A stretch of 64,000 bases of DNA. Origin: Pseudomonadota bacterium. Its GTDB lineage: Bacteria > Pseudomonadota > Gammaproteobacteria > Steroidobacterales > Steroidobacteraceae. Below are positions 9,214 through 18,242 of this stretch, piece by piece. How positions within the stretch are numbered: position 1 is the first letter of the stretch; every line of letters starts with the position of its first letter. The stretch is from assembly GCA_016704655.1 (NCBI GenBank), contig JADIZR010000017.1, positions 15,202-79,201 on the forward strand, read 5' to 3'. The notes under the pieces were generated by a model that saw nothing but the letters and a program-made list of their open reading frames with translations, did not search any database and was not told where the DNA came from. The position numbers and the translations under genes are program-made.

Positions 9214-9987
9214 ATGCGTAGCCAGGGTCGCGGCGCCGCCGGGAAATCGCCTGGCGCGCACCCGCTGCAAATGACGCTCTGGACCGACCGGGAGGTCGGC
9301 GTCGCGTGGAACGTGCGCATCAGCCGGCGCGCGCGCCGCATGTCGATGCGCGTGTTCCCCGGGGGCCGCGTCGAAGTCGTCGTGCCACAGGGGGCCGGAC
9401 TGCCCGCGGTCGAGCGTTTCGTCGCCCGGCACCGCGACTGGGCCGAGCGTCGCTCAAAGGAGTTGTTGCAGCTGGCGCCGCAGGCGGCAGAGCGCCAGCC
9501 TCAGGCGTTGGCATTCCGCTTGCTCGACCAGCAGTGGTCCGTCGAGTACGTGCCTGGTCGGCGCGTACGGACGGAACAGGTTGGCGATTCGAGGCTGCGT
9601 GTGCACTCACCCGCAGTCACCGACCGCTACGCGAGCCAGGCACTGGTGCCGTGGCTCACGCAGCTTGCTCGCCACGAACTTTCCCATCGCCTGCGACCGC
9701 TCGCGACCGAGGTCGGCATCGACTACTCACGCATGACCGTGCGGCGGCAGCGCACGCGGTGGGGCAGTTGTTCGACGCGGGGCACCATCAGCCTCAATGT
9801 CTGCCTGTTGTTCCAGCGCCCGGAGGTGGTGCGCTACCTGATGATCCACGAACTCTGCCATCGCCGGCACATGAACCACTCGAAGCGGTTCTGGTCGCTG
9901 GTCGCCGCGCTCGAGCCGGGCTGGAAGCCGCTCGACGTCGAACTGCTGCAGGGCTGGCGGCACGTGCCGGCCTGGGTCTTTCCATGA
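9214..9987 (+). CDS. YgjP/SprT-type zinc metalloprotease (DUF45)
   Basis: 257 residues. The C-terminal half holds the gluzincin signature 'HELCHRRHMNHSKRFW': His212 and His216 bind zinc, Glu213 is the base, and the third ligand is the His in 'MNHS'. It is preceded by 'RWGSCSTRGTISLN', diagnostic of the YgjP-like/WLM group. No signal peptide, so probably cytoplasmic. It starts 3 bases after the ABC permease stop and overlaps kynA by four bases, so it may be read from the same transcript; no functional link to either is known. Confidence 0.85.
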   Translation: MRSQGRGAAGKSPGAHPLQMTLWTDREVGVAWNVRISRRARRMSMRVFPGGRVEVVVPQGAGLPAVERFVARHRDWAERRSKELLQLAPQAAERQPQALAFRLLDQQWSVEYVPGRRVRTEQVGDSRLRVHSPAVTDRYASQALVPWLTQLARHELSHRLRPLATEVGIDYSRMTVRRQRTRWGSCSTRGTISLNVCLLFQRPEVVRYLMIHELCHRRHMNHSKRFWSLVAALEPGWKPLDVELLQGWRHVPAWVFP

Positions 9988-10865
9988 GCGAGTCGCGCGA
10001 CGACCACGGCGGGTCACGCAAGCCGTCGCTGGGGGCTTTCGTCGAACTCGAGGGCGAGCGCATTCACTGGGACCTCGGCGAATCGCTGAGCTATGGCGAA
10101 TACCTCCACCTGGACAAGTTGCTCGGCGCGCAGCAGCCGCTGTCCGGCCAGCACGACGAGATGCTGTTCATCGTGATGCACCAGGCCTCCGAGCTGTGGA
10201 TGAAGCTCTGCGTGCACGAGCTGCAGGCGGCGATGGCGCAGATTCGCGGCGACGACCTCGGCCCGGCCTTCAAGATGCTGGCGCGGGTTTCACGCGTACA
10301 GCAGCAACTCGCGCAATCGTGGGACGTGCTCAGCACGATGACGCCGGCGGATTACTCGGCGTTTCGCGACTCGCTGGGCAAGTCGTCGGGCTTCCAGAGT
10401 TTCCAGTACCGGACGCTCGAATACCTGATCGGCAACAAGAACGCGGCGATGATCGAAGTGCACCGGCGGACACCGGTAATCTACTCGCAGTTGCACGCAG
10501 CACTGCACAGTCCCAGCCTGTACGACGAGGCGCTGCGGCTGCTGGGGCGCCGCGGCTTCCCGATTTCCGCTGCAGTGCTGGAGCGCGACTGGAGCCAGCC
10601 GTACGCGGAGCATCCCGACGTCACGGCGGCATGGCTCGCCGTCTATCGCAACATCGACGAGCACTGGGACCTGTACGAGCTGGCCGAGAAGCTGGTCGAC
10701 CTCGACCAGCGCTTCCAGCTGTGGCGGTTCGCCCACCTGAAGACGGTCGAGCGGATCATCGGCTACAAGCGCGGGACGGGCGGGTCCAGCGGCGTGGCGT
10801 ACCTGGCCAAGGCGCTCGAGCTGCGTTTCTTTCCGGAGCTCTGGAGCGTCCGAACCTCGATCTGA
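9984..10865 (+). CDS. kynA: tryptophan 2,3-dioxygenase
   Basis: 293 residues from the ATG overlapping the previous stop. Haem enzyme that opens the indole ring of L-tryptophan to N-formylkynurenine, first step of the kynurenine pathway. The motif 'FIVMHQASELWMK' at about 55-67 carries the active-site His of the bacterial enzyme; 'SGFQSFQYRTLEYL', 'RFAHLKTVERIIGYKRGTGG' and 'SGVAYL' are family hallmarks for haem and substrate binding. No other kynurenine genes are nearby; the next gene instead begins aromatic synthesis. Confidence 0.95.
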   Translation: MSESRDDHGGSRKPSLGAFVELEGERIHWDLGESLSYGEYLHLDKLLGAQQPLSGQHDEMLFIVMHQASELWMKLCVHELQAAMAQIRGDDLGPAFKMLARVSRVQQQLAQSWDVLSTMTPADYSAFRDSLGKSSGFQSFQYRTLEYLIGNKNAAMIEVHRRTPVIYSQLHAALHSPSLYDEALRLLGRRGFPISAAVLERDWSQPYAEHPDVTAAWLAVYRNIDEHWDLYELAEKLVDLDQRFQLWRFAHLKTVERIIGYKRGTGGSSGVAYLAKALELRFFPELWSVRTSI

Positions 10866-10919
10866 CGCGTGTAGAATGCGCGGCTTTCGGGCCATGCCGG
10901 CCCCACCAGGCGCGCGTCA

Positions 10920-11984
10920 ATGCAGGAAAGACTCCAGAACATCAACGTCGTCTCGAGCGAGCTGCTGCCGACGCCGGAGGCGATCAAGCGCGATCTGCCC
11001 CTGACGCAGGCCGCCGAGGACTTCGTGTATCGCAGCCGCCAGGCAGTTCGCAGGATCCTCGATCGTGACGACCCGCGCCTGTTCATCGTCGTCGGCCCGT
11101 GCTCGATCCACGATCCGGTCGCCGCGCGCGAGTACGCGCAGCGCCTGGCCGGGCTCGCCGCGAAAGTCGACAGGACGATGCTGCTCGTCATGCGCGTTTA
11201 TTTTGAGAAGCCACGGACGACGGTGGGCTGGAAGGGCCTCATCAACGATCCCGACATGGACGACTCCTTCCACGTCGAGAAGGGCATCCGCGTGGCGCGC
11301 GAGCTGCTGCTGTTCCTCGCCGACCTCGGCGTGCCGGCGGCCACCGAAGCGCTCGACCCGATCATGCCGCAGTACCTGTCTGAACTGATCACGTGGACGG
11401 CGATTGGCGCACGCACGACTGAATCGCAGACGCATCGCGAAATGGCGAGCGGACTCTCGACGCCCGTGGGCTTCAAGAACGGCACGGACGGCTCGTTGAC
11501 GGTCGCGATCAACGCACTGCAGTCGGTGCGCCACCCGCACCACTTCCTGGGCATCACGCAGCAAGGCCAGTCCGCCGTGTTCCGCACGCGCGGCAACAAG
11601 TACGGCCACATCGTGTTGCGCGGCGGCGGTTCGCGCACGAACTACGATTCCGTGAGCCTCGCGCTGGCCGAGCGTGAGCTCGACAAGGCCGGACTGCCAG
11701 CCAACATCGTCGTCGACTGCAGCCACGGCAATTCCAACAAGGATCCCGGTCTGCAGCCGCTCGTCGCCGAAAACCTGGTCAACCAGATCCTCGAGGGCAA
11801 TCGGTCGCTGGTGGGGTTCATGCTCGAGAGCAACCTGCACTGGGGCAGCCAGCCGCTCAGCAGCGATCGCAGTCAGCTGCAGTATGGAGTCTCGGTGACG
11901 GATGCCTGCGTCGACTGGGCGACGACCGAGAGCCTGCTGCTCTCGCTGGACCAACGGCTGCGCTCCGCGCCGCGGTTTAAATAG
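10920..11984 (+). CDS. aroF: 3-deoxy-7-phosphoheptulonate synthase, class I (AroF-like)
   Basis: 354 residues. Condenses phosphoenolpyruvate and erythrose 4-phosphate, first step of the shikimate pathway. Seen: 'GPCSIHDPVAAREY' (about 59-72), 'VYFEKPRTTVGWKGL', 'ARTTESQTHREMASGL', 'GFKNGTDGS', 'VDCSHGNSNKD' and 'YGVSVTDACV'. The segments 'ATEALDP', 'TESQTHREMASGLS' and 'CSHGNSNKD' fit the tyrosine-sensitive AroF better than AroG or AroH from memory, but the isozyme and its feedback effector are not proven. A TAGAAT hexamer lies at 10872-10877 without a clear -35. Confidence 0.92.
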   Translation: MQERLQNINVVSSELLPTPEAIKRDLPLTQAAEDFVYRSRQAVRRILDRDDPRLFIVVGPCSIHDPVAAREYAQRLAGLAAKVDRTMLLVMRVYFEKPRTTVGWKGLINDPDMDDSFHVEKGIRVARELLLFLADLGVPAATEALDPIMPQYLSELITWTAIGARTTESQTHREMASGLSTPVGFKNGTDGSLTVAINALQSVRHPHHFLGITQQGQSAVFRTRGNKYGHIVLRGGGSRTNYDSVSLALAERELDKAGLPANIVVDCSHGNSNKDPGLQPLVAENLVNQILEGNRSLVGFMLESNLHWGSQPLSSDRSQLQYGVSVTDACVDWATTESLLLSLDQRLRSAPRFK

Positions 11985-11997
11985 GTGACGCCATTTC

Positions 11998-12555
11998 CTA
12001 CCAGACCAGGTCGTCGGGAACGACGAAGTCCTTGTAAGCCTCGTCGACCGGCGTCGACTCCACCTTGTCCGACGTGTTCACGACGGCGCGTGGTTCACGT
12101 TCCTTGACGCGCTCACCCGTCTCCGCCGGCACCAGTTCGTAGTGCCCGTCGCAGCGGACGATCGCGATTTCACCGCGGACGATGCGCTCACGCAGCGACG
12201 CATCCACCGGGACGCGTCCCACCTTGCCGTTGATCACGAAGTTGAAGTAGTCGTCGCTTTCGGGCTTGGCGATCCGGTTCTGCTCGACCAGCTGGCGAAT
12301 TTCCGCCCAGCGCGCCTTGGCCGCCGCCTTTTCCTCGCGCTTGCGGTTGAGCTCGGCATCTTTCGCGGCCTTGGCGGCCGCCTGCTTCTGCAGCTCGGCC
12401 TGGCGCTGTTCCTCGCGGAAGTTGCGGTCCTTCTTGCCGACCTGCTTGCGGTCGGTGAAGCTCTGGCGCTTCTGGCTCTGCTCGGCCTGCTTGACCTGCT
12501 TTTCGCTGACCAGGCCGGCCTGCAGCAACTGCTCACGCAACGACAAGCCAGTCAT
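11998..12555 (-). CDS. DUF2058 family protein (YaiL-like)
   Basis: 185 residues from the ATG at 12555. The N terminus ('LSLREQLLQAGLVSEKQVK') and C-terminal half ('YFNFVINGKVGRVPVDASLR', 'IVRCDGHYELVP') match DUF2058, a gammaproteobacterial family named after E. coli YaiL and described as nucleic-acid associated. Residues 25-105 are a highly charged Lys/Arg/Glu/Ala coil, consistent with RNA or DNA contact. Role otherwise unknown. It converges with the DAHP synthase gene (13-base gap). Confidence 0.85.
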   Translation of the reverse strand: MTGLSLREQLLQAGLVSEKQVKQAEQSQKRQSFTDRKQVGKKDRNFREEQRQAELQKQAAAKAAKDAELNRKREEKAAAKARWAEIRQLVEQNRIAKPESDDYFNFVINGKVGRVPVDASLRERIVRGEIAIVRCDGHYELVPAETGERVKEREPRAVVNTSDKVESTPVDEAYKDFVVPDDLVW

Positions 12556-12648
12556 GCTCAAAACTCCAGGGTCGCGGGGGTAGGCAGGGCCGGGTATGTT
12601 ACGCAGTGGGGGCCGTATTGCGAAGCGTAAACCTTCATACTTTGCACC

Positions 12649-13215
12649 ATGCGTTCCATCAAAGCCTTGCGCCGGTCGGTCGCAGCCGTCGCCTGCGGAC
12701 TGATGCTCCTGGCGACACCTGCAGGTGCGGCGCCGCCCGTAGCGCCCGGGCCCGTCGCCGTCGGTCAGGTCTTGCCGGACGTCGTCATGGCGGGCCTGAA
12801 CGGTCCAAAGCGATCCCTTTCCAGCTACCGCGGTCGCCCGCTGATCATCAACGTATGGGCCAGCTGGTGCGGCCCTTGTCGCAAGGAAGCTGCGTCGCTC
12901 GAACGACTTGCCCGGAGTAAGGACGGCGGCCGGTACACCATCATCGGCATCTCGACCGATGACGACCGCAACGCGGCGTTGGCGTGGCTCAAGCAGTCGA
13001 ACGCCAAGTTGACCCACTACATCGATACCGGGCCGCGTTGGCCGCTGGAGCACATGCTCGGCGCCTCGCGCATCCCGGTCACGGTACTCGTCGACGCCGG
13101 CGGTCGCGTGGTCGCGCGGTTCCCGGGCGCCCGCGACTGGAGCAGCGCCGAGTCGATCAAGTTGATCGAGCGCGCGTACGCCAACACGGCAGGCCGCCCG
13201 GCGTCGGCCCGCTAG
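12649..13215 (+). CDS. TlpA/ResA-like periplasmic thiol-disulfide reductase
   Basis: 188 residues. A signal peptide (about 1-26, ending 'TPAGA') exports a thioredoxin-fold domain with the redox site 'WCGPC' in 'VWASWCGPCRKEAASL' (about 68-83) and the cis-Pro region 'SRIPVTVLVD'. Family members reduce cytochrome c apoproteins or other periplasmic disulfides. Transcribed away from the DUF2058 gene; peroxiredoxin follows after about 90 bases. Confidence 0.9.
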   Translation: MRSIKALRRSVAAVACGLMLLATPAGAAPPVAPGPVAVGQVLPDVVMAGLNGPKRSLSSYRGRPLIINVWASWCGPCRKEAASLERLARSKDGGRYTIIGISTDDDRNAALAWLKQSNAKLTHYIDTGPRWPLEHMLGASRIPVTVLVDAGGRVVARFPGARDWSSAESIKLIERAYANTAGRPASAR

Positions 13216-13306
13216 CCCGGCCGGTCCATGGCAGCTGCGAGGTACTGGTAAGATTCAGTCTACCCATCAGCCACATCCGGTCCTCGAACCGGGGGAGCAG
13301 CCAGCC

Positions 13307-13789
13307 ATGACGATCAAAGTGGGCGACAAGATGCCCGTCGGCACGTTCAAGACGATGACCAAGGACGGCCCGCAGAACCTGACCACGGACCAGCTCTTCG
13401 CCGGCAAGACGGTCGTGCTGTTTTCCGTGCCGGGCGCGTTCACGCCCACCTGCGATGCCAAGCACCTGCCCGGGTTCGTCGAGAAGGCCGGTGAGTTCAA
13501 GGCCAAGGGCGTCGACACTGTCGCCTGCATGGCGGTCAACGACGTGTTCGTGATGAACGCCTGGGGCAAGCACTCGAACGTCGGCGAAGGCGTGCTGATG
13601 CTGGCGGACGGCAATGCGGAATACGCCAAGGCGCTCGGACTCGAACTCAACGCCAGCGGCTTCGGCATGGGTATCCGCGGCCAGCGTTTCGCGATCATCG
13701 CGCAAGACGGCACGGTCACGGGACTCTTCGTCGAAGGCCCGGGCGAGTTCAAGGTCTCGAGCGCTGACCACGTGCTGAGTCAGCTGTAA
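13307..13789 (+). CDS. peroxiredoxin, Prx5/glutaredoxin-dependent type
   Basis: 160 residues, the usual length for the Prx5 group. The peroxidatic Cys lies in 'VPGAFTPTCDAKHLPGF' (about 45-61). 'MAVNDVFVMNAW' and 'GIRGQRFAII' are further group markers. It reduces hydrogen peroxide and alkyl peroxides with thiol donors in the cytoplasm. No fused glutaredoxin domain. ATG at 13307 has a GGGGGAG run upstream as ribosome-binding site. Confidence 0.93.
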   Translation: MTIKVGDKMPVGTFKTMTKDGPQNLTTDQLFAGKTVVLFSVPGAFTPTCDAKHLPGFVEKAGEFKAKGVDTVACMAVNDVFVMNAWGKHSNVGEGVLMLADGNAEYAKALGLELNASGFGMGIRGQRFAIIAQDGTVTGLFVEGPGEFKVSSADHVLSQL

Positions 13790-13862
13790 CTCGTCCGGTC
13801 CACCAACGACCTGCGCAGCGGCGTGCTTTCCGGCACGCCGTTCGCGCATTGGAGCATCGCCA

Positions 13863-14261
13863 ATGAATTTCAACGCACCCGTCGTGACGATGCTCTATGC
13901 CGCGATCTGCGGCGTGCTGCTCATCGTGCTTGCACTCAACATCGTGCGCCTGCGTCGCAGTCACCGGGTTTCGCTCGGCCTGGGCGAGGGCGCGGCACTC
14001 GAGCAGCCGGTGCGGGTGCACGGCAATTTCACGGAATACACGCCGACGTTCCTGATCCTGCTGCTGCTCGCCGAGTTGGGCGGCGCCGCGTTCTGGTTCC
14101 TGCACCTGCTGGGCGCCGCGTTCGTGGCCGGCCGCATGCTGCATGCGTACGGGCTCAGCACCGTGCGTGCGCGTTCGTTCGGCCGGTTCTACGGCTCTTT
14201 GAGTTCGTGGACGTCGATCCTGGTGCTGAGCGGCCACCTGCTGGTCCGTTCTTTCGGTTGA
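13863..14261 (+). CDS. MAPEG family membrane protein
   Basis: 132 residues with four predicted helices (about 7-27, 60-80, 83-100, 110-130). 'RVHGNFTEYTPTFLILL' is the conserved glutathione-contact region and 'FVAGRMLHAYGL' the following helix of the MAPEG superfamily (membrane-associated eicosanoid and glutathione metabolism proteins, YecN-like in bacteria). Bacterial members are thought to be glutathione transferases or peroxidases. Its place next to peroxiredoxin fits an oxidative-stress role (inference). Confidence 0.85.
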   Translation: MNFNAPVVTMLYAAICGVLLIVLALNIVRLRRSHRVSLGLGEGAALEQPVRVHGNFTEYTPTFLILLLLAELGGAAFWFLHLLGAAFVAGRMLHAYGLSTVRARSFGRFYGSLSSWTSILVLSGHLLVRSFG

Positions 14262-14295
14262 GCCGCGCGATCGGGTTACGCCCTGATCCACAGCC

Positions 14296-15243
14296 ATGCA
14301 TACGCTCGAACCCGAACTGCGCATCCTGCACGCCGAGGGCGTGATAGACGACGCCACGGCAGCCAGCGCCCTCGCGCTTGATCGCCGGGAGGTATTCTCC
14401 CTGCACCTTGAGCTGCGCGTCGCTCTGTACGCGGGCGTGCTGCTGGTGATGGCCGGTGTGGGCATCCTGCTCGCGCGCAATCTCGACCGGATCGGTCCCC
14501 TGGCCATCGTGCTGGTGATTGCGCTCGCCGCCGCTGCGTGCGGCGTGCCTGCACTGCGCGCGAAGCTCGCGGGCAGGGCGCTCACCGTCGCGGGCGATTA
14601 CCTGCTGCTCCTCGCCGTGCTGCTCGGCAGTGCGGGACTCGCCTACGCCGAGCGTCAGTTCACGCTGCTTGGCCCGTGGTGGTCGTGGCACCTGCTGCTG
14701 CTCGCGGTCGTCCACGCGGGTATCGCCTACGCCTTTGCCTCGCCGCTCGTGCTTGCCGCGTCACTCACGTCGCTCGGCGGTTGGTTCGGCGTGGGCGTCG
14801 CGCCTGGCGACCTGCTGCAATTCTCGTATTCGACGCCGTCGCTCGGCGCCCGTGCTCTCGTGTGCGCCGCGTTGATTGCCGCCTGGCGCTATGCCGACCG
14901 TCGCGCACGTCGGGACACGACCTTCAGCGGCGTGTTCGAGCACTTCGTGGCGAACCTCGCGTTCTGGGGCGCGCTGTCGTGGTGCCTCGAGTGGCCGTGG
15001 CTCGCGGCTGGGCTGCCGTTGCTGGCGGCGCTCGCCTATGCGTCGGTCCGTCGCGGACTCGACACTGGCCGCGAGTCGTTCCTCGTGTACGGCATCGTGT
15101 ATGCGGCGATCGGCGTCTGTGCCGTGGCCTTGCCGCGTCTGCATGGCATGACCACGTCGTTCGGTTTCGTGCTGATCGTCGTGTGCATCGCGGCGGCCAC
15201 GTTGTGGCAGCTGCGCCGTCGCCTCCGGGAACCCGGCCCATGA
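14296..15243 (+). CDS. DUF2157 domain membrane protein
   Basis: 315 residues. A short soluble N-terminal part (about 1-40, 'LRILHAEGVIDDATAASALAL') precedes about nine hydrophobic segments; 'LGVGILLARNL'-like text around residues 50-62 is typical of DUF2157. Function unknown. Its stop overlaps the start of a second multi-spanning protein (ATGA), a pairing usual for this family with DUF4401. Confidence 0.85.
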   Translation: MHTLEPELRILHAEGVIDDATAASALALDRREVFSLHLELRVALYAGVLLVMAGVGILLARNLDRIGPLAIVLVIALAAAACGVPALRAKLAGRALTVAGDYLLLLAVLLGSAGLAYAERQFTLLGPWWSWHLLLLAVVHAGIAYAFASPLVLAASLTSLGGWFGVGVAPGDLLQFSYSTPSLGARALVCAALIAAWRYADRRARRDTTFSGVFEHFVANLAFWGALSWCLEWPWLAAGLPLLAALAYASVRRGLDTGRESFLVYGIVYAAIGVCAVALPRLHGMTTSFGFVLIVVCIAAATLWQLRRRLREPGP

Positions 15244-16361
15244 GCAGCCGTTGGCGTCCGTCACCGGACGAGGAACGCTGGCTCGAGGTGGAGTCCCGGC
15301 TCGGCGCTGCGGTACCGCGCGCCGTCGTCGCCGAGCGTGCCGGCGGCTGGCGCAGCACGGGCCCGCTCGCACGCACCGCGCTTTTCGTACTGGGGCTCGT
15401 CGCGGCCGCGCTGATCCTCGGAGTACTCGGCTTCCGCGACGAGACCACGTTGCTCGTTGCGGGACTCGTCGCCGCATTCGCCGCCGAGTGGCTCACTGTC
15501 GCCAAGCGCCTGTATGCGTCCGGCGTCGAGGAGGGCCTCTGCGTCGGTGGGGCCCTCATGATCGGCGCCTGGCTCACCACGGTTATCGCGCCGCGATCTG
15601 GCTTCGCCGGGGGCACCCTGGAGACGCTGGTGCTGATCGTGGCCGTGGGTGCTGCCGGGCTGCGGCTGTTGAATCCACTGGTCACCACCTGCGCCGTGAT
15701 TGCGTTCGTTTACTGGGTCGGGGCCACGCCGGTCGCACGTGCGCTCGAGCAATCGATCGGCAGCGGCGTGACGACGGTCGTCGTCGGTTGCGCGCTCGCG
15801 ATGCTTGCGCTCGTGCTGGGCGCGCGCGAGTACCGCCGGCCCTCGCATGACCGGATGCTCGACTGGCTGGTCGCAACACTGCCGGTTGCTGCCTATGCGC
15901 GGCCCGCCACCTGGAATATCCATGAAGCCATGCAGATTCCGGGTGGCGGCGGATCGGTCCGGCTCGCGATGGCGGTGCTGCTGCTCGCGCTCGCCGTCGC
16001 GATGCTGGTCGCGGGCCTGCGCCGGCGACGGCACGCGCCGCTGCTCGGCTTCATGGGCTGCATCGCCTGCCTCGCAATGGAGTTGCGTCTGGCCACAGCA
16101 CTTGCGACTGAGACCTGGCTCATCCTCTACGGTCTTGCGGCGCTGCTCGCCGGAGTGGCGCTGGACCGCTACCTGCGGTCGCCGCGCAACGGCTTCATCT
16201 CGGCGGCGCTGACTCATCGCGAAGGGCCGCTCGACTTGCTGCAGACTGCGGGCGCCGCAGTGCTCGCGCAAAGCACCGCCCCCGAGTTGCCGCGTTCGGA
16301 GCCCCCCGTCGCTCCAGGCGGAGGGCGATTCGGCGGTGGTGGCGCCAGCGGCAGCTACTGA
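15240..16361 (+). CDS. DUF4401-like multi-spanning membrane protein
   Basis: 373 residues from the ATG at 15240. Ten or so hydrophobic helices; the C terminus ends in a glycine-rich motif 'GGGRFGGGGASGSY', frequent at the end of DUF4401 proteins. Together with the overlapping DUF2157 gene it forms a two-gene membrane unit of unknown function. No catalytic motif is visible. Confidence 0.8.
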   Translation: MSSRWRPSPDEERWLEVESRLGAAVPRAVVAERAGGWRSTGPLARTALFVLGLVAAALILGVLGFRDETTLLVAGLVAAFAAEWLTVAKRLYASGVEEGLCVGGALMIGAWLTTVIAPRSGFAGGTLETLVLIVAVGAAGLRLLNPLVTTCAVIAFVYWVGATPVARALEQSIGSGVTTVVVGCALAMLALVLGAREYRRPSHDRMLDWLVATLPVAAYARPATWNIHEAMQIPGGGGSVRLAMAVLLLALAVAMLVAGLRRRRHAPLLGFMGCIACLAMELRLATALATETWLILYGLAALLAGVALDRYLRSPRNGFISAALTHREGPLDLLQTAGAAVLAQSTAPELPRSEPPVAPGGGRFGGGGASGSY

Positions 16362-16399
16362 AGCAGCCGGGCACCGGACTCCAGCACGACAAAGAAAAA

Positions 16400-16425
16400 G
16401 CCCGGGGATCTTGCGATCACCGGGC
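16400..16425 (-). terminator. intrinsic terminator of etfBA
   Basis: Arms GCCCGGGGATC and GATCACCGGGC (one mismatch) around a TTGC loop. On the minus strand the stem is followed by TTTTTCTTT, so it ends the etfBA transcript. The plus-strand side lacks a good T run. Confidence 0.9.
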
Positions 16426-16448
16426 CTTCACTTTGCGCAGGATACGGA

Positions 16449-17390
16449 TCAGCCGAGAGCCTTCTCGAGCTCCGGCACGATCGTGAACAGGTCGCCGACG
16501 AGGCCGATATCCGCGCTCTCGAAGATCGGCGCTTCGCCGTCCTTGTTGATCGCGACGATGGTGCCTGCGTCCTTGATGCCGGTCATGTGCTGGATCGCGC
16601 CCGAGATGCCGATCGCGAAGTACACCTGCGGCGCAATGATCTTGCCGGTCTGGCCGACCTGCAGGTCGTTCGGGACGTAGCCCGCATCGACTGCAGCGCG
16701 CGACGCACCAACCGCTGCACCGAGCTTGTCGGCGAGCGAATAGATCAGCTTGAAGTTCTCTGCGCTGCCGAGCGCACGACCACCGGAGACCACCTTGGCT
16801 GCCGACTGCAGGTCGGGCCGACCCGTGGTTGCGCCCGAGCGCGACACGAAACGCGTGTGCGAGGGCAGGGCAGCAGCCGGGTCGACCTTCTCGATGGCTG
16901 CGCTACCGCCCGCTGCAGCCGCTTCGAACGAAGCGACGCGCACGGTGGCGACGACCGGGGCGCCCGCCGGCGCTTCGACGGTGAGGATCGCGTTGCCCGC
17001 GTAGATCGGGCGCTTGAACGTGTGCGGGCCATCCACCGCCATGATGTCCGAGACCTGGCTGACGCCGAGCAGCGCCGCGACGCGGGGCATGATGTCCTTG
17101 CCGAACGTCGTCGACGGTCCGAACACGTGCGTATAGCCAACAGCGAGCTTTGCGATCTGTGGCGCGAGTACCGCCGCGAGGGGCTCTTTGTTTGCCGGGT
17201 TCTCGACCACGAGCACCTTGCTGACGCCCGCGAGCGCTGCCGCTGCGGCGGCGATGGCCGCAGCATCGGCCGCCAGAACGGCGACGTCGATGGTGGCACC
17301 CGCGATTTTTGCGGCGCAGGTGACACACTTCGCCGTGCTGGCGTTCAGCTTGCCGCCGTCGTGTTCGGCGATGATCAGGATCTTGCTCAT
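16449..17390 (-). CDS. etfA: electron transfer flavoprotein subunit alpha
   Basis: 313 residues. Carries the FAD domain in its C-terminal half: 'VVSGGRALGSAENF', 'GASRAAVDAGYVPNDLQVGQ', 'KIIAPQVYFAIGISGAIQH', 'VAINKD'. The N-terminal half is the ETF alpha/beta fold. Accepts electrons from acyl-CoA and other dehydrogenases and passes them to ETF-ubiquinone oxidoreductase (not in this window). Its ATG overlaps the etfB stop by one base (TGATG). Confidence 0.97.
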   Translation of the reverse strand: MSKILIIAEHDGGKLNASTAKCVTCAAKIAGATIDVAVLAADAAAIAAAAAALAGVSKVLVVENPANKEPLAAVLAPQIAKLAVGYTHVFGPSTTFGKDIMPRVAALLGVSQVSDIMAVDGPHTFKRPIYAGNAILTVEAPAGAPVVATVRVASFEAAAAGGSAAIEKVDPAAALPSHTRFVSRSGATTGRPDLQSAAKVVSGGRALGSAENFKLIYSLADKLGAAVGASRAAVDAGYVPNDLQVGQTGKIIAPQVYFAIGISGAIQHMTGIKDAGTIVAINKDGEAPIFESADIGLVGDLFTIVPELEKALG

Positions 17391-18139
17391 CAGACCAACC
17401 CCTTCTGCTTCAGCACGCCGACGAGTTCGGCGACGTCCTTGACGATGATGCCTTTCTGCCGGCTCGGCGGCGGATCGACCTTGACGGTCTTGAAGGCCGC
17501 GCCTTCAGTCACACCGTAGTCGGCGACGCTCTTGATGTCGAGCGGCTTCTTCTTCGCCTTCATGATGTCCGGCAGTTTCACGTAGCGCGGCTCGTTCAGG
17601 CGCAGGTCGACCGACAGGACGGCCGGCAGGTCGACTTCGAGGGTTTCGAGGCCGCTGTCGACTTCGCGCGTGACCGTGGCCTTGCCATCGGCAATGTCGA
17701 CCTTGGAGCAGGAAGTGGCTTGCGGACGGTCGAGCAGGGCGGCGAGCATCTGGGCCGTCTGGCCGTTGTCCTCGTCGATGGCCTGCTTGCCCAGCAGCGT
17801 CAGGAACGGCTGCTCGGCTTCGGCGATCTTCTGGAAGATCTTCGCGATCGACAGCGGCGCCATGGCGGCGTCGGTCTGCACCAGGATCGCGCGGTCGGCG
17901 CCCATCGCGAGCGCGGTGCGCAGCTGCTGCTGGGTGTCGGCCGGGCCGATGCTGACGGCCAGCACTTCGTCGGCCAGGCCCTGTTCCTTGATGCGCAGCG
18001 CCTGTTCCAGCGCAATTTCATCGAAGGGGTTGATGCTCATCTTGACGCCTTCGGTGATGACGCCCGTGTTGTCAGGTTTGACACGGATGCGGACGTTGTA
18101 GTCCACGACGCGTTTGACACCGACCATGATTCTGCGCAC
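17390..18139 (-). CDS. etfB: electron transfer flavoprotein subunit beta
   Basis: 249 residues. Family text: 'VGVKRVVDYNVRIRVK' at the N terminus, 'SINPFDEIALEQALRIKE', 'MGADRAILVQTD' for AMP binding, 'LLGKQAIDEDNGQTAQMLA', and the recognition-loop region. The GTG at 18139 is chosen: AGGAG lies seven bases upstream, whereas the in-frame ATG at 18127 is too far from it; the extra 'MRRI' also matches the usual N-terminal length. Partner of etfA downstream in the same operon. Confidence 0.96.
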   Translation of the reverse strand: MRRIMVGVKRVVDYNVRIRVKPDNTGVITEGVKMSINPFDEIALEQALRIKEQGLADEVLAVSIGPADTQQQLRTALAMGADRAILVQTDAAMAPLSIAKIFQKIAEAEQPFLTLLGKQAIDEDNGQTAQMLAALLDRPQATSCSKVDIADGKATVTREVDSGLETLEVDLPAVLSVDLRLNEPRYVKLPDIMKAKKKPLDIKSVADYGVTEGAAFKTVKVDPPPSRQKGIIVKDVAELVGVLKQKGLV

Positions 18140-18242
18140 GCGCTCACTCCTGTTCAGCTGGGTCTTTGCAATGCAGCATCATACCAGTCCGACCGGCTGC
18201 AGCGACCCACCGACCCCGCCTGGACGGGTGGGGAACTAGTCC

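Noticed and set aside
10872..10877. Complete promoter before the DAHP synthase gene
   Set aside because: TAGAAT is a fair -10, but the -35 region at 16-18 bases reads TCCGAA and gives no support.
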